DNA of 64,000 bases from Poriferisodalis sp965116245. GTDB taxonomy: Bacteria; Actinomycetota; Acidimicrobiia; Acidimicrobiales; Poriferisodalaceae. The stretch spans positions 496,001-560,000 of the forward strand of contig OZ220497.1 of the NCBI GenBank assembly GCA_965116245.1, read 5' to 3'. Made by a program: the position numbers and the translations under genes. The first letter of the stretch is position 1; the number at the start of each line of letters is the position of its first letter. Below are positions 43,993 to 52,419 of this stretch, piece after piece. The notes beneath the pieces are model-generated. The model was given only the letters and a program-made list of their open reading frames with translations, had not been told where the DNA came from and did not search any database.

Positions 43993-45618
43993 ATGCCAGA
44001 ACTGAGATCTCACATCGATACCTCCGCCGCGTGGTTCGCAAAGAACCGCGACGACATGTCTGAACTGCTTGAGGAGCTCAACGAACTGCAGCGCCAGGCT
44101 GCTGCGGGCGGCGGGCCGGGAGCTATGGCGCGCATGCGCAGCAGGGGCAAGATGCCAGTGCGAGAACGCATCGCCATGGTGCTGGACCGCGACTCACCGT
44201 TCTTTGAGATAAGCGCTCTGGCGGGCTACTGCTCCAACTACGCCATCGGCGGCGGCTTAGTCATGGGCATTGGCGTCGTGAACGGCGTTGAGTGCCTGAT
44301 CGAAGGCAACGACCCGAGCGTGCTCGGCGGCGCCATCACAGTGTTCGCTGGCCGCAAGATCATGCGCGCGATCGAGATCTGCCGCGAGAACCGACTGCCC
44401 TACATCCAGTTCGTGGAGTCTGCGGGCGGAGATTTGCGCGGAGACGACGACCCCGAACGCCAGATGCGCGAGCAAGAGAGTCACTTCGCTGAATCCGGGC
44501 GTCTGTTCTACGACGTGACTGAGCTTTCGAAGCTGCGGATCCCATCAATAGCCGTGGTGTTTGGGAGTTCCACAGCAGGGGGCGCCTACCAGCCCGGCAT
44601 GAGCGACTACAACATCTTCATACGCAACCAGTCCAAGGTCTTCCTCGGCGGACCGCCACTGGTCAAGATGGCTACCGGCGAAGACTCCGACGACGAGACG
44701 CTGGGCGGAGCGCAAATGCACGCGGAGATCTCTGGCCTAGCCGACTATTTGGCTGAAGACGAGGCGGACGCGCTGCGCATCTGCCGCGAGGTCGTGGCCC
44801 ACCTGAACTGGCGCAAGCTAGGCCCAGGCCCGACCATGCCTGCCGATCCTCCGGTACACGATCCACAGGAACTGCTCGGTCTAATGCCACGAGACCTTCA
44901 AGCACTAGTGGACTGCCGCGAGGTAATCGCCCGCATCACGGACGGCTCCCGCTTTGAGGAGTTCAAGGCGCGCTACGGCACGACTCTGGTTTGCGGCTGG
45001 GCATCGATCCACGGGTTCGGAGTGGGCATTTTGGGCAACAACGGGCCGTTGTTCAGTGACAGCTCCGAAAAGGCTGCTCAGTTCATACAGCTTTGCAACC
45101 AGCAGGACATTCCGCTGGTGTTTTTGCAGAACATCACCGGCTACATGGTGGGCAAGGACTTTGAGCAGGGCGGCATTGTCAAGAACGGCTCAAAGATGAT
45201 TAACGCTGTGTCCAATTCGATGGTGCCCCATATAACGATCATCTTGGGCAACAGCTACGGAGCCGGGAACTACGGCATGTCAGGGCGGGCGTTCAATACT
45301 CGATTTACGTACCTGTGGCCCACCGCCAAGATCGCGATCATGGGCCCGAAGCAGATCGCCGGGGTCATGTCGATTGTTCGACGCGGTCAGGCGATGCGCC
45401 GCGGCCTGGAATTCGATGCGGAGGCCGATCGTAAGATCACCGAGCAGGTGGAGCACTACCACGAGCTGAAGTCGCTGGCGGCCTATGCCAGTGGCCGAGT
45501 TACCGACGATGGCGTCATCGACCCGCGAGACACTCGAGACGTGATCGCCATGTCACTGTCAGTGTGCCACAACAATGTGATTAAGGGCGCCGACGGGTTC
45601 GGTGTTTTCCGCATGTAA
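43993..45618 (+). CDS. acyl-CoA carboxylase carboxyltransferase (beta) subunit
   Basis: About 541 aa from ATG 43993 (GGGAG close upstream). Carboxyltransferase fold with two crotonase-like halves: GRKIMRAIEICRENRLPYIQFVESAGG, GSSTAGGAYQPGMSDY, NNGPLFSDSSEKAAQFIQLCNQ, NITGYMVGKDFEQGGIVKNG and SYGAGNYGMSGRAF. The GKDFEQGG and YGAGNYGM blocks are those of methylcrotonyl- or geranyl-CoA carboxylase beta subunits rather than propionyl-CoA carboxylase. It is followed by its biotin-carrying alpha subunit at 49 nt. Expected role: leucine or acyclic isoprenoid catabolism. Confidence 0.9.
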   Translation: MPELRSHIDTSAAWFAKNRDDMSELLEELNELQRQAAAGGGPGAMARMRSRGKMPVRERIAMVLDRDSPFFEISALAGYCSNYAIGGGLVMGIGVVNGVECLIEGNDPSVLGGAITVFAGRKIMRAIEICRENRLPYIQFVESAGGDLRGDDDPERQMREQESHFAESGRLFYDVTELSKLRIPSIAVVFGSSTAGGAYQPGMSDYNIFIRNQSKVFLGGPPLVKMATGEDSDDETLGGAQMHAEISGLADYLAEDEADALRICREVVAHLNWRKLGPGPTMPADPPVHDPQELLGLMPRDLQALVDCREVIARITDGSRFEEFKARYGTTLVCGWASIHGFGVGILGNNGPLFSDSSEKAAQFIQLCNQQDIPLVFLQNITGYMVGKDFEQGGIVKNGSKMINAVSNSMVPHITIILGNSYGAGNYGMSGRAFNTRFTYLWPTAKIAIMGPKQIAGVMSIVRRGQAMRRGLEFDAEADRKITEQVEHYHELKSLAAYASGRVTDDGVIDPRDTRDVIAMSLSVCHNNVIKGADGFGVFRM

Positions 45619-45667
45619 AGCGATGCCAAAACAGATCAATAGGGCACAGACTTGTAAGGACCGACTT

Positions 45668-47905
45668 GTGAACAACCCAGTTTCTGCGGGGACGCGCCCG
45701 CTACGCCGACTGCTCGTAGCGAATCGTGCAGAGATAGCCCGTCGGGTGTTTCGCACGGCGCGTTCGATGGGCATCTCAACAGTGGCGGTCTATTCCGATG
45801 GCGATGCGCATGCGCCGTTCGTAACCGACGCCGACGTGTCGATGCGCCTGGGAGGCCGCTCAGCCACCGACTCGTATCTCAATATCGACAAAGTGCTAGA
45901 CGCGGCGGCTCGCAGCGGCGCCGATGGCGTCCATCCCGGCTATGGCTTCTTGTCGGAAAACGCTGCGTTCGCCCAAGCGGTGATTGACGCAGGCCTCATC
46001 TGGGTCGGTCCACCGCCGCACGCCATCGCTGCAATGGGCGACAAGCTGGCAGCGAAGGATGTGATGGTCGCCGCTGAAGTGCCGACGTTGCCCTCAGTTC
46101 GGGTGACTGACGACATGAGCGACGACGCGTTGCGTGCTGCTGCGCTTGAGGTTGGCTTGCCGGTTCTAGTCAAGGCCTCCGCAGGCGGGGGCGGCAAAGG
46201 AATGCGCATCGTTGACGATGCAGATCAGCTAACGGCCGCAGTTGCCGCTGCCCGTCGCGAGGCGGCAGGAGCGTTCGGCGACGACACTGTTTTCTTGGAG
46301 CGATACCTACGCGCACCGCGCCATGTCGAGATTCAGGTATTGGGCGACATGCACGGCAACCTGGTTCATTGTTTCGAACGTGAGTGCTCCATACAGCGGC
46401 GTCACCAAAAGGTGATTGAGGAAGCTCCGTCTCCAGCAGTCACCCCGGCGTTGCGAGAGCGCATGGGGGCCGCTGCGGTCGCCGCTGTCCGTGCGATTGG
46501 CTACCACTCGGCGGGAACCGTGGAGTTCTTGTTGGATGGCACGGGAGACAGCGCCGAGTTTTGGTTCCTGGAGGTCAACACTCGACTACAGGTAGAGCAC
46601 CCGGTGAGTGAGGCAATCACGGGTCTTGACTTGGTACGAGAGCAGATTCGCGTGGCTGTCGGAGAAGAGCTCGGCTACGGCCAGGACGACCTGACTATCG
46701 GGGGCCATGCCATCGAAGCCCGGTTGTATGCGGAGGAGCCGGCCCGCGAGTTCTTGCCGCAGACGGGCACCGTTGAACTCTGGCAGCCAGCCGCTGTGCC
46801 ACCGGCCAGATTCGATTCAGGTATCGAACTTGGCTCGGTCGTCGGCACGGAGTTCGACCCAATGCTGGCCAAGGTGATTGTGGCCGCTCCGAGGCGCTCA
46901 CAGGCTGCGCTCGGATTGGCCGCAGCGTTGGACCGCACTCGCATTGGTGGTGTCGTGACCAATCGCGACTTCCTTGCCGCTGTGCTGCGCAGCGAGGAGT
47001 TTCTGGCTGGCGACACCACCACTGACTTCATTGAACGGACCGGCATCGTTGAGCGAATGGGAGAGGCAACGTCGCCGTTGTCGCCACGGGGACAGTTCCT
47101 ACACGCCGCCGCTGGCGTGGTTGCGTTGACTTCCCAGTCTCGTAATCGCTCCGAGGCCACTGCGCTGGGTTTCATGAGTTCGGGTTACCGAAACAGCGTC
47201 ATGCCAGATGAAGTGTTGCCACTGTCTGCCGTTGAGTCTGACGTTGGCGAACTTGACCTCAGCGTGGCGTACCGGCGTCGCCGTGACGGCAGCTTTGGTA
47301 TGCATGTGGGGCCGCGCGACGCCGACGCGCTCTACGCCCCACCGCCGATCGACCCGGCCTCTAATGGCGACGAGAACCACGCGTCCAGCCAACACGAGTT
47401 CAACGAGTTCGTGATGCGCCCACATTCGGTCCAGATCCGTCCGGTGGCCGTGGACGTCGCCAGCGAGACTACCGACACACCGCCCGCAGGGGATTTCGAC
47501 GCTGCGCTGGATGTCTCTATTGATGGCTTGCGCGGCACGTGGCAGGTAAGTCACCGTGCAAGCAACTGGTACGTGACCGGTCCCATGAGCGGCCTAACGA
47601 CGGACCCGTCGGCCGATCTGGTGAGTAGCTCAGCGACGCTGCGCGGACGTTCGCGCTTTCCCGATGCACATGCGGCCACCGTAGAAGGTGGACTAGTCGC
47701 ACCTATGCCGGGCAAGGTGCTCATCGTGAATGTTGCGGCTGGCGACCGCGTGCGCGAGGGGCAGGTGCTGGTCGTGCTTGAAGCCATGAAGATGGAACAC
47801 CAGATCACCGCACCAACCGACGGCCACGCGGCGGAGGTGCGAGTTGGTGTCGGTGACCAAATCGACAATGGCGAACTACTGGTGCTGATCGAAGCCGACA
47901 CCTAA
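45668..47905 (+). CDS. acyl-CoA carboxylase biotin carboxylase / biotin carrier (alpha) subunit
   Basis: About 745 aa. GTG 45668 preceded by AAGGA is the preferred start; ATG 45623 is an alternative. Biotin carboxylase domain (residues 10-450): RRLLVANRAEIARR, DGVHPGYGFLSENA, KASAGGGGKGM, RHVEIQVLGD, FLEVNTRLQVEHPV. A linker of about 200 residues follows, then a biotinyl domain with EAMKMEH, K708 being the biotin attachment site. Forms the holoenzyme with the preceding beta subunit. ATP-dependent carboxylation of an enoyl- or acyl-CoA. Confidence 0.93.
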   Translation: MNNPVSAGTRPLRRLLVANRAEIARRVFRTARSMGISTVAVYSDGDAHAPFVTDADVSMRLGGRSATDSYLNIDKVLDAAARSGADGVHPGYGFLSENAAFAQAVIDAGLIWVGPPPHAIAAMGDKLAAKDVMVAAEVPTLPSVRVTDDMSDDALRAAALEVGLPVLVKASAGGGGKGMRIVDDADQLTAAVAAARREAAGAFGDDTVFLERYLRAPRHVEIQVLGDMHGNLVHCFERECSIQRRHQKVIEEAPSPAVTPALRERMGAAAVAAVRAIGYHSAGTVEFLLDGTGDSAEFWFLEVNTRLQVEHPVSEAITGLDLVREQIRVAVGEELGYGQDDLTIGGHAIEARLYAEEPAREFLPQTGTVELWQPAAVPPARFDSGIELGSVVGTEFDPMLAKVIVAAPRRSQAALGLAAALDRTRIGGVVTNRDFLAAVLRSEEFLAGDTTTDFIERTGIVERMGEATSPLSPRGQFLHAAAGVVALTSQSRNRSEATALGFMSSGYRNSVMPDEVLPLSAVESDVGELDLSVAYRRRRDGSFGMHVGPRDADALYAPPPIDPASNGDENHASSQHEFNEFVMRPHSVQIRPVAVDVASETTDTPPAGDFDAALDVSIDGLRGTWQVSHRASNWYVTGPMSGLTTDPSADLVSSSATLRGRSRFPDAHAATVEGGLVAPMPGKVLIVNVAAGDRVREGQVLVVLEAMKMEHQITAPTDGHAAEVRVGVGDQIDNGELLVLIEADT

Positions 47906-48080
47906 CCAGGCCCGCTCGCGCCCCGCGTCAACGGCGCGAGCCTCCCAGCAGCGGGGCTAATGTCATGGCAAGCCCGAATCTCAACGCGCAGATCTCACGT
48001 CCCGCAGCAAAGGGACACAGGGAAATCAGGGTGCTCGGGAACATCGGGAACAAGGCGACGTTGAACAGGGGGCAGATCCA

Positions 48081-49172
48081 ATGAGCACCGCAGAACTCAC
48101 TAGAACTCCAGAGCTACATCAACCGGGGCGGCTGGGCGACCCGGCCATGACATTGGCTACAGACCCTCGGTCGGACACGCGGATGATCGCCGCTATGGAA
48201 CCAATGGGCCTGGCCGGTGCGCCGCCAGAAACACCGGTCGACGCTGACTCGTCAATCGAAGAGATGCACGCCTACGTGGATGGTGCCGAGCCGATGTATG
48301 AGATGCTCTTTGACGCTCTGTACGACTCATTGCCACCGGTTGAGGGCGTGACTTCGCGCACTGAGCTAGTTGCTGGCGTGGACGGCAACGAGGTGGCTCT
48401 GTACATTCATACACCCCTCAATGCCAGCGGCCCGCTGCCATGCGTCTATCACATCCACGGCGGAGGCATGGTGCTGCTCAAGGCAGCCGGCAAGTCGTAT
48501 ACGCGTTGGCGCGACGAACTCGCTGCTCTGGGTTTGGTGGCAATCGGTGTGGAGTTCCGCAACGCCAGCGGAGCACTGGGCCGCCATCCGTTTCCAGCCG
48601 GACTGAACGACTGCGCATCAGGACTGCGCTGGGTGGCAGCCAACAAGGAAGCGCTCGGCATCAGCACCATCACTGTCTCGGGCGAGTCAGGCGGCGGCAA
48701 CCTCACGCTGGCCAGCACACTCAAGGCCAAACGAGATGGGTACCTCGACATCATTGACGGCGTGTTCGCACAGTGCCCGTACATCTCCGGCGCTTATGCC
48801 GATCCGCCCGCCAACCTGCCGTCGCTGATCGAGAACGACGGGTACTTCTTGGACGTAGCCAATATGGGCGCATTGATGCGGTTGTATGACCCAACTGGTG
48901 CCAGCGACCAAGACCCACTGGCGTGGCCGCTGCATGCCACATCGCAGGACCTAGAAGGTCTTCCCCCGCACGTCATTTCCGTCAACGAGCTTGATCCGTT
49001 GCGAGACGAAGGCCTGGAGTACTACCGCAAGCTGCTAGCTGCGGGCAATGCGGCCCAGTCACGTACGGTCAACGGCACCTGCCACGCAGGCGATGTGATT
49101 TTCCTCAACGCAATTCCGGACGTCTACGCGGCCACCGCCGCAGCGCTGCGCGACTTCGCCTATTCGCTCTAG
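48081..49172 (+). CDS. HSL-family alpha/beta hydrolase (esterase/lipase)
   Basis: 363 aa. The oxyanion-hole HGGG (126-129) and GESGGG with nucleophile S203 define the hormone-sensitive-lipase family; the acid lies in NELDPLRDEG and the His in GTCHAGD. An N-terminal extension of about 90 residues forms the cap. GGGGG upstream of ATG. Intracellular carboxylesterase of unknown substrate; it follows the carboxylase genes after 175 bp but probably has its own promoter. Confidence 0.88.
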   Translation: MSTAELTRTPELHQPGRLGDPAMTLATDPRSDTRMIAAMEPMGLAGAPPETPVDADSSIEEMHAYVDGAEPMYEMLFDALYDSLPPVEGVTSRTELVAGVDGNEVALYIHTPLNASGPLPCVYHIHGGGMVLLKAAGKSYTRWRDELAALGLVAIGVEFRNASGALGRHPFPAGLNDCASGLRWVAANKEALGISTITVSGESGGGNLTLASTLKAKRDGYLDIIDGVFAQCPYISGAYADPPANLPSLIENDGYFLDVANMGALMRLYDPTGASDQDPLAWPLHATSQDLEGLPPHVISVNELDPLRDEGLEYYRKLLAAGNAAQSRTVNGTCHAGDVIFLNAIPDVYAATAAALRDFAYSL

Positions 49173-49486
49173 ACAGCTCAAAGACGCGGGTCGGCCCTAC
49201 ACCGAGGGCATAACCCGCTTCAGGAACTCATCAAGCTCAGCTCCCGCGGTCAAACACGTTCCCTGAGGATTTGTTACCAACTGACTGCTAACTGACTGCT
49301 ATTGGTCTAGTTCTTAGATTCGGTTACATGAGGAGCTTGACGGAGTTTACTGAAGTTTATGGATATTACTGCTGAAGAAGCTAATCTTCTTCAAACTCAG
49401 GGTGCCTTTGAGAGTCTGGTCGTATCGGCCTCCGGATCTCGCACCTCTTCTTGAGACTGGGCGGTTGGTGGAGCTGGCGGTGCTTG
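49173..49486. other. 314-bp spacer between convergent genes
   Basis: AT-richer than its surroundings from about 49260 to 49400. It contains a hairpin close to the esterase stop, a tandem 11-mer pair (AACTGACTGCT at 49279 and 49290), and an 8-bp perfect stem at 49373-49393. An ATG at 49360 opens a 31-codon frame (MDITAEEANLLQTQG) that I cannot assign; it may be a gene remnant. Confidence 0.6.
49188..49216 (+). terminator. hairpin downstream of the esterase gene
   Basis: GGGT-CG-GCCCT-ACACCG-AGGGC-ATA-ACCC can form a 9-bp interrupted stem starting 16 nt after the stop codon. No U tract follows. A further stem, TGAAGAAG-CTAAT-CTTCTTCA, lies at 49373-49393. Confidence 0.35.
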
Positions 49487-50392
49487 TCAGAGGCCTAGGA
49501 CTCGCGCTGCGTTATCGTGCAGGTACTTGCGTTCAATGTGTGGCGGTAGCTGCCAGCTCGAGACGATTTGGCGCAAGTCGGTGAGCGGACCGCAGTTGGG
49601 GTAGACGCTGCCGAACAAGATCTGGTCCGGAAGCTGGCGAGCCAGCGCAGCTACGTAGTCCTCAGCACCGGGAAACCCATAGTGGACGTACTGGCCGGGC
49701 ACGATGACCACATTGGGTTGCTTGTAGGCCACACCAATTGCTTCTCGCACATATGGCCAGCCGCCGTGCTGAATTGACACCGTCAGCTCCCCGAAGTCGG
49801 TAGCGACGCGGTCAACGTATTCGGGGCGACAGTCGTCTTGGTATGGACCGAGCAGACAGCTCATGGTGGTGGACACCACGAGACCGAGGCGCTGCGCTTC
49901 TTCATAGATCGGATAGAGCGACCGGTCGTGGAATTGGCGACTGACTTGTGCGGTAGACGGGTCGATCGTGACACCGCGCATGCCTTGAGCCTCCAACTCC
50001 GCCAAAGCCGAAGCGGCTACGTCTACATCACTGGGCTCAACCGAACCGAATCCCACGAATCGTTCCGGATACTCCGAGACGATTTGGCGAATCTCCGCGG
50101 AGCCAGTGGGGTCCAGTCCACGGATGCCCGTCGGACCGGGCACACCTATCACACCGAGCGTGATCCCCGCGGCGTCCATTTCAGCAAACATCAGCTCCCG
50201 GGACTGCTCTACGAAGCTAGGGCACGGCTCAAGACCCATGCGCTTGAGGTAGTGGTAGGTGGTTTCAGGTGTCCAGCTGCGCGTGCCGATCGGTCGGAAC
50301 CGGAAATCGATGACTGCTAGGTCGTCTTGGTGACCACCGCCCGACAAGGCGCCCTTAGCTGCGTTATCGGCTGCGAGATCAACTTCTTGCAT
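49487..50392 (-). CDS. amidohydrolase-fold protein with altered metal-binding residues
   Basis: About 301 aa from ATG 50392; an upstream TTG at 50407 would overlap the stop of the preceding gene. Fold and order match the amidohydrolase_2 family (VIDFRFRPIG at the start, IRQIVSEYPERFVGFGSVEP, MRGVTIDP, VSIQHGGWPYVREAIGVAY, LFGSVYPNC). But the usual D-x-H is D-x-R (DFRFRP) and the usual GSDYP is GSVYP, so two metal ligands are missing. It may use a different metal set, or be non-catalytic. It is directly downstream of the MDR gene and probably in its operon. Confidence 0.8.
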   Translation of the reverse strand: MQEVDLAADNAAKGALSGGGHQDDLAVIDFRFRPIGTRSWTPETTYHYLKRMGLEPCPSFVEQSRELMFAEMDAAGITLGVIGVPGPTGIRGLDPTGSAEIRQIVSEYPERFVGFGSVEPSDVDVAASALAELEAQGMRGVTIDPSTAQVSRQFHDRSLYPIYEEAQRLGLVVSTTMSCLLGPYQDDCRPEYVDRVATDFGELTVSIQHGGWPYVREAIGVAYKQPNVVIVPGQYVHYGFPGAEDYVAALARQLPDQILFGSVYPNCGPLTDLRQIVSSWQLPPHIERKYLHDNAARVLGL

Positions 50393-50403
50393 GGCGCTGA
50401 GGC

Positions 50404-51423
50404 TCAAACCGGAGCGTCAGCGGTGAGGACTATCTTGCCGAAAAAGCGTCGTTCCTCCAACGCACGATGCGCCTCGATGCCCTCATGTAGCGGTACCAGT
50501 GAATCAATGACCGGCGCCAACTCGCGGCTGCGTACCATCGCCAATAGCTCCTCAAGGTCGCTGCGTTGCCACCCATTGGAACCGCGAATGTCCATTTCGG
50601 CGGTCCAGATGTATCGCAGGTCGGTTGGAGGGTCATAGCCAGCGGTGGCGCCGCAGGTGAGCACGCGCCCGCCCTGGCGTACGCACCGCAGCGAACGTGC
50701 CCAGGTATCGCCACCTGTGAAGTTGACCACCACGTCATAGCCGCCACCGCCGAATAGGCCACCGGTCTTCTCCCGGCAGTAGCGGGCTATGTCAACTTCG
50801 GAATAGTTGATGGTTTCGTGCGCGCCTAAGTCAGTTAGACGTTGACACTTCTCATCGGTCCCTGCTGCACCGATTACTTTGGCACCCCGCATCACTGAGA
50901 GCAGCAGCGCGGCTGTGCCGACGCCCCCGCTGGCTCCCAGAATCAGCACCGTGTCGTCGGCACCGACCTCACCACGAGTGACCATCATTCGATGCGCCGT
51001 GCCGTAAGCCACCGGCAGGCACGCAGCATCTTCGTATGAGACATCATCGGGCAGCGCAATGAGCTGGCTTTGACGCACTGTGACGTATTGCGCGTACGCG
51101 CCCCACAATGTGTCGCCGATCATGAGAATCTTGCCGGTTTCGCGATCCCAGTGGACTGGGTCTACGAGCACCCGATCGCCTACCGACCAGCCATCAACGC
51201 CATCGCCCAGTTCGGCTACCTGCCCCGCAGCGTCGCAGCCAGGTATGCCCGGTAGCGGCACCTTGATGCCAGGCATGCCCCGGCGAGTAAAGACATCGTG
51301 GTAGTTGAGCGAGCACGCTCGCACGGCAATGCGAACTTCACCTGGCTCAAGTTCGGGCACTGAAATGTCGCGGTAGGACAGCACATCAATGTCACCGTGC
51401 TCGTCGAAAACGACTGCCTTCAT
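50404..51423 (-). CDS. zinc-independent MDR-family quinone oxidoreductase/alcohol dehydrogenase
   Basis: About 339 aa from ATG 51423 (MKAVVFDEHGD); ATG 51453 and a longer frame into the crotonase gene are possible. The NAD(P) motif is GASGGVGTAA (163-172). RACSLNYHDVFTRRGMPG, PGIPGCDAAGQVAELG and LPVAYGTAHRMM are MDR features. The Cys-rich structural zinc loop is absent, as in quinone oxidoreductases. Middle gene of the run crotonase - MDR - amidohydrolase-like on the minus strand. Confidence 0.87.
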   Translation of the reverse strand: MKAVVFDEHGDIDVLSYRDISVPELEPGEVRIAVRACSLNYHDVFTRRGMPGIKVPLPGIPGCDAAGQVAELGDGVDGWSVGDRVLVDPVHWDRETGKILMIGDTLWGAYAQYVTVRQSQLIALPDDVSYEDAACLPVAYGTAHRMMVTRGEVGADDTVLILGASGGVGTAALLLSVMRGAKVIGAAGTDEKCQRLTDLGAHETINYSEVDIARYCREKTGGLFGGGGYDVVVNFTGGDTWARSLRCVRQGGRVLTCGATAGYDPPTDLRYIWTAEMDIRGSNGWQRSDLEELLAMVRSRELAPVIDSLVPLHEGIEAHRALEERRFFGKIVLTADAPV

Positions 51424-51478
51424 CGTTGCTGCCTTAATCGCTGCTGCATTCATCGCAGGGGCGCATTCTCGCCGATGC

Positions 51479-52285
51479 TCATGTGCGGCCCTGGCCACCT
51501 GAATGGACACTCAAGGCTCGGTCTTGTTCAATCGCCGCGTCGATAGCAGTGAGCAGATCGGCACGCAGAGCCTGTGCCGTACGGGCATAGGCCCGCGCAT
51601 CAAGCGTCTCGGACAGTTCCGCCGCCACCTCCAATGCACGTTCGGTGACAGAATCGGGGCTGACGGCCTCGTCGAGATAACCCGCTTCGACCGCACTGGC
51701 GCCGTTCAGCAGACGGGCGTTGGCAACGCAGCGCTGTAGGTGACGTCGCGACAACCGTTCCTGAGCGATCAGCAATGCCCAGCGCGGCAACGTCAACCCG
51801 ATGGCAACCTCGTTGAGCCCGATCTTGACTGGCGCATCGGGACCGACCCGGTGGTCGCACCCGAGCAGCAGCAAAGCTCCAGCGGCAACAGCGTGGCCGG
51901 TGCATGCGGCCACTACGGGCACCGAGGCGCCATAAACCCGGCGGACCAACGCTCCACCTGCGGTAACCAACTCGTTGATGGCCGCATTGTCTCCGCTTTG
52001 AATCACGTTGAGGTCAAAGCCAGCGAAGAAGGTCCGCGGGTTGCCGGTTATGACTACCGCGCCAATGTTGTCATCGGCTTCGGCCGCGTTGATCTGGGCG
52101 TCTAGCGCTGTGATCATCGGCACTGAGAATGCGTTTGCTTTGCCGTCGTCCACGCGAACCAGCAACACTCTGTCGTGACGCTCCCACGACACTGCACCGT
52201 CAGATGCTGGGCTGGCTGGCTTTGGGCTGTCGGGCACTGTGCTGTCAGAAGACGAGCTGTCGCTAGGGCGTTCGGAGAGGCTCAT
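51479..52285 (-). CDS. enoyl-CoA hydratase/isomerase family protein
   Basis: 268 aa crotonase. After a Ser/Asp/Pro-rich N-terminal tail of about 30 residues: FFAGFDLNVIQSGD and TGHAVAAGALLLLGCDHRVG (the two oxyanion-hole segments), then IGLNEVAIGLTLP. Of the two hydratase glutamates, the second is kept (NEV) while the position of the first holds Leu (ALLLLGCD rather than GGCELAMMCD), so isomerase, hydrolase or another crotonase reaction is more likely than classical hydration. Its stop lies 55 nt from the MDR start. Confidence 0.85.
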   Translation of the reverse strand: MSLSERPSDSSSSDSTVPDSPKPASPASDGAVSWERHDRVLLVRVDDGKANAFSVPMITALDAQINAAEADDNIGAVVITGNPRTFFAGFDLNVIQSGDNAAINELVTAGGALVRRVYGASVPVVAACTGHAVAAGALLLLGCDHRVGPDAPVKIGLNEVAIGLTLPRWALLIAQERLSRRHLQRCVANARLLNGASAVEAGYLDEAVSPDSVTERALEVAAELSETLDARAYARTAQALRADLLTAIDAAIEQDRALSVHSGGQGRT

Positions 52286-52321
52286 TGAACGAATGCTACG
52301 GCTGCGCTTGGTGGCCTGCCG

Positions 52322-52357
52322 GGGCTGATGGGCCTGCGCGGGCTGATGGGCCTGCCC
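52322..52357. repeat. 18-bp tandem repeat between crotonase and P450 genes
   Basis: GGGCTGATGGGCCTGC occurs at 52322 and 52340, with a third partial GGCCTGCC at 52313. It sits in the divergent spacer upstream of both genes. Confidence 0.65.
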
Positions 52358-52419
52358 CGGGCGGGGCGGCGGCCAGGGTTGAGGACGGGGCCTTTTCTCG
52401 CAGTGATTAGGGTTCGCCC

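Noticed and set aside
49402..49584. 60-aa plus-strand frame in the spacer after the esterase
   Set aside because: Runs into the antisense of the amidohydrolase-like gene, no ribosome site, no recognisable motif.
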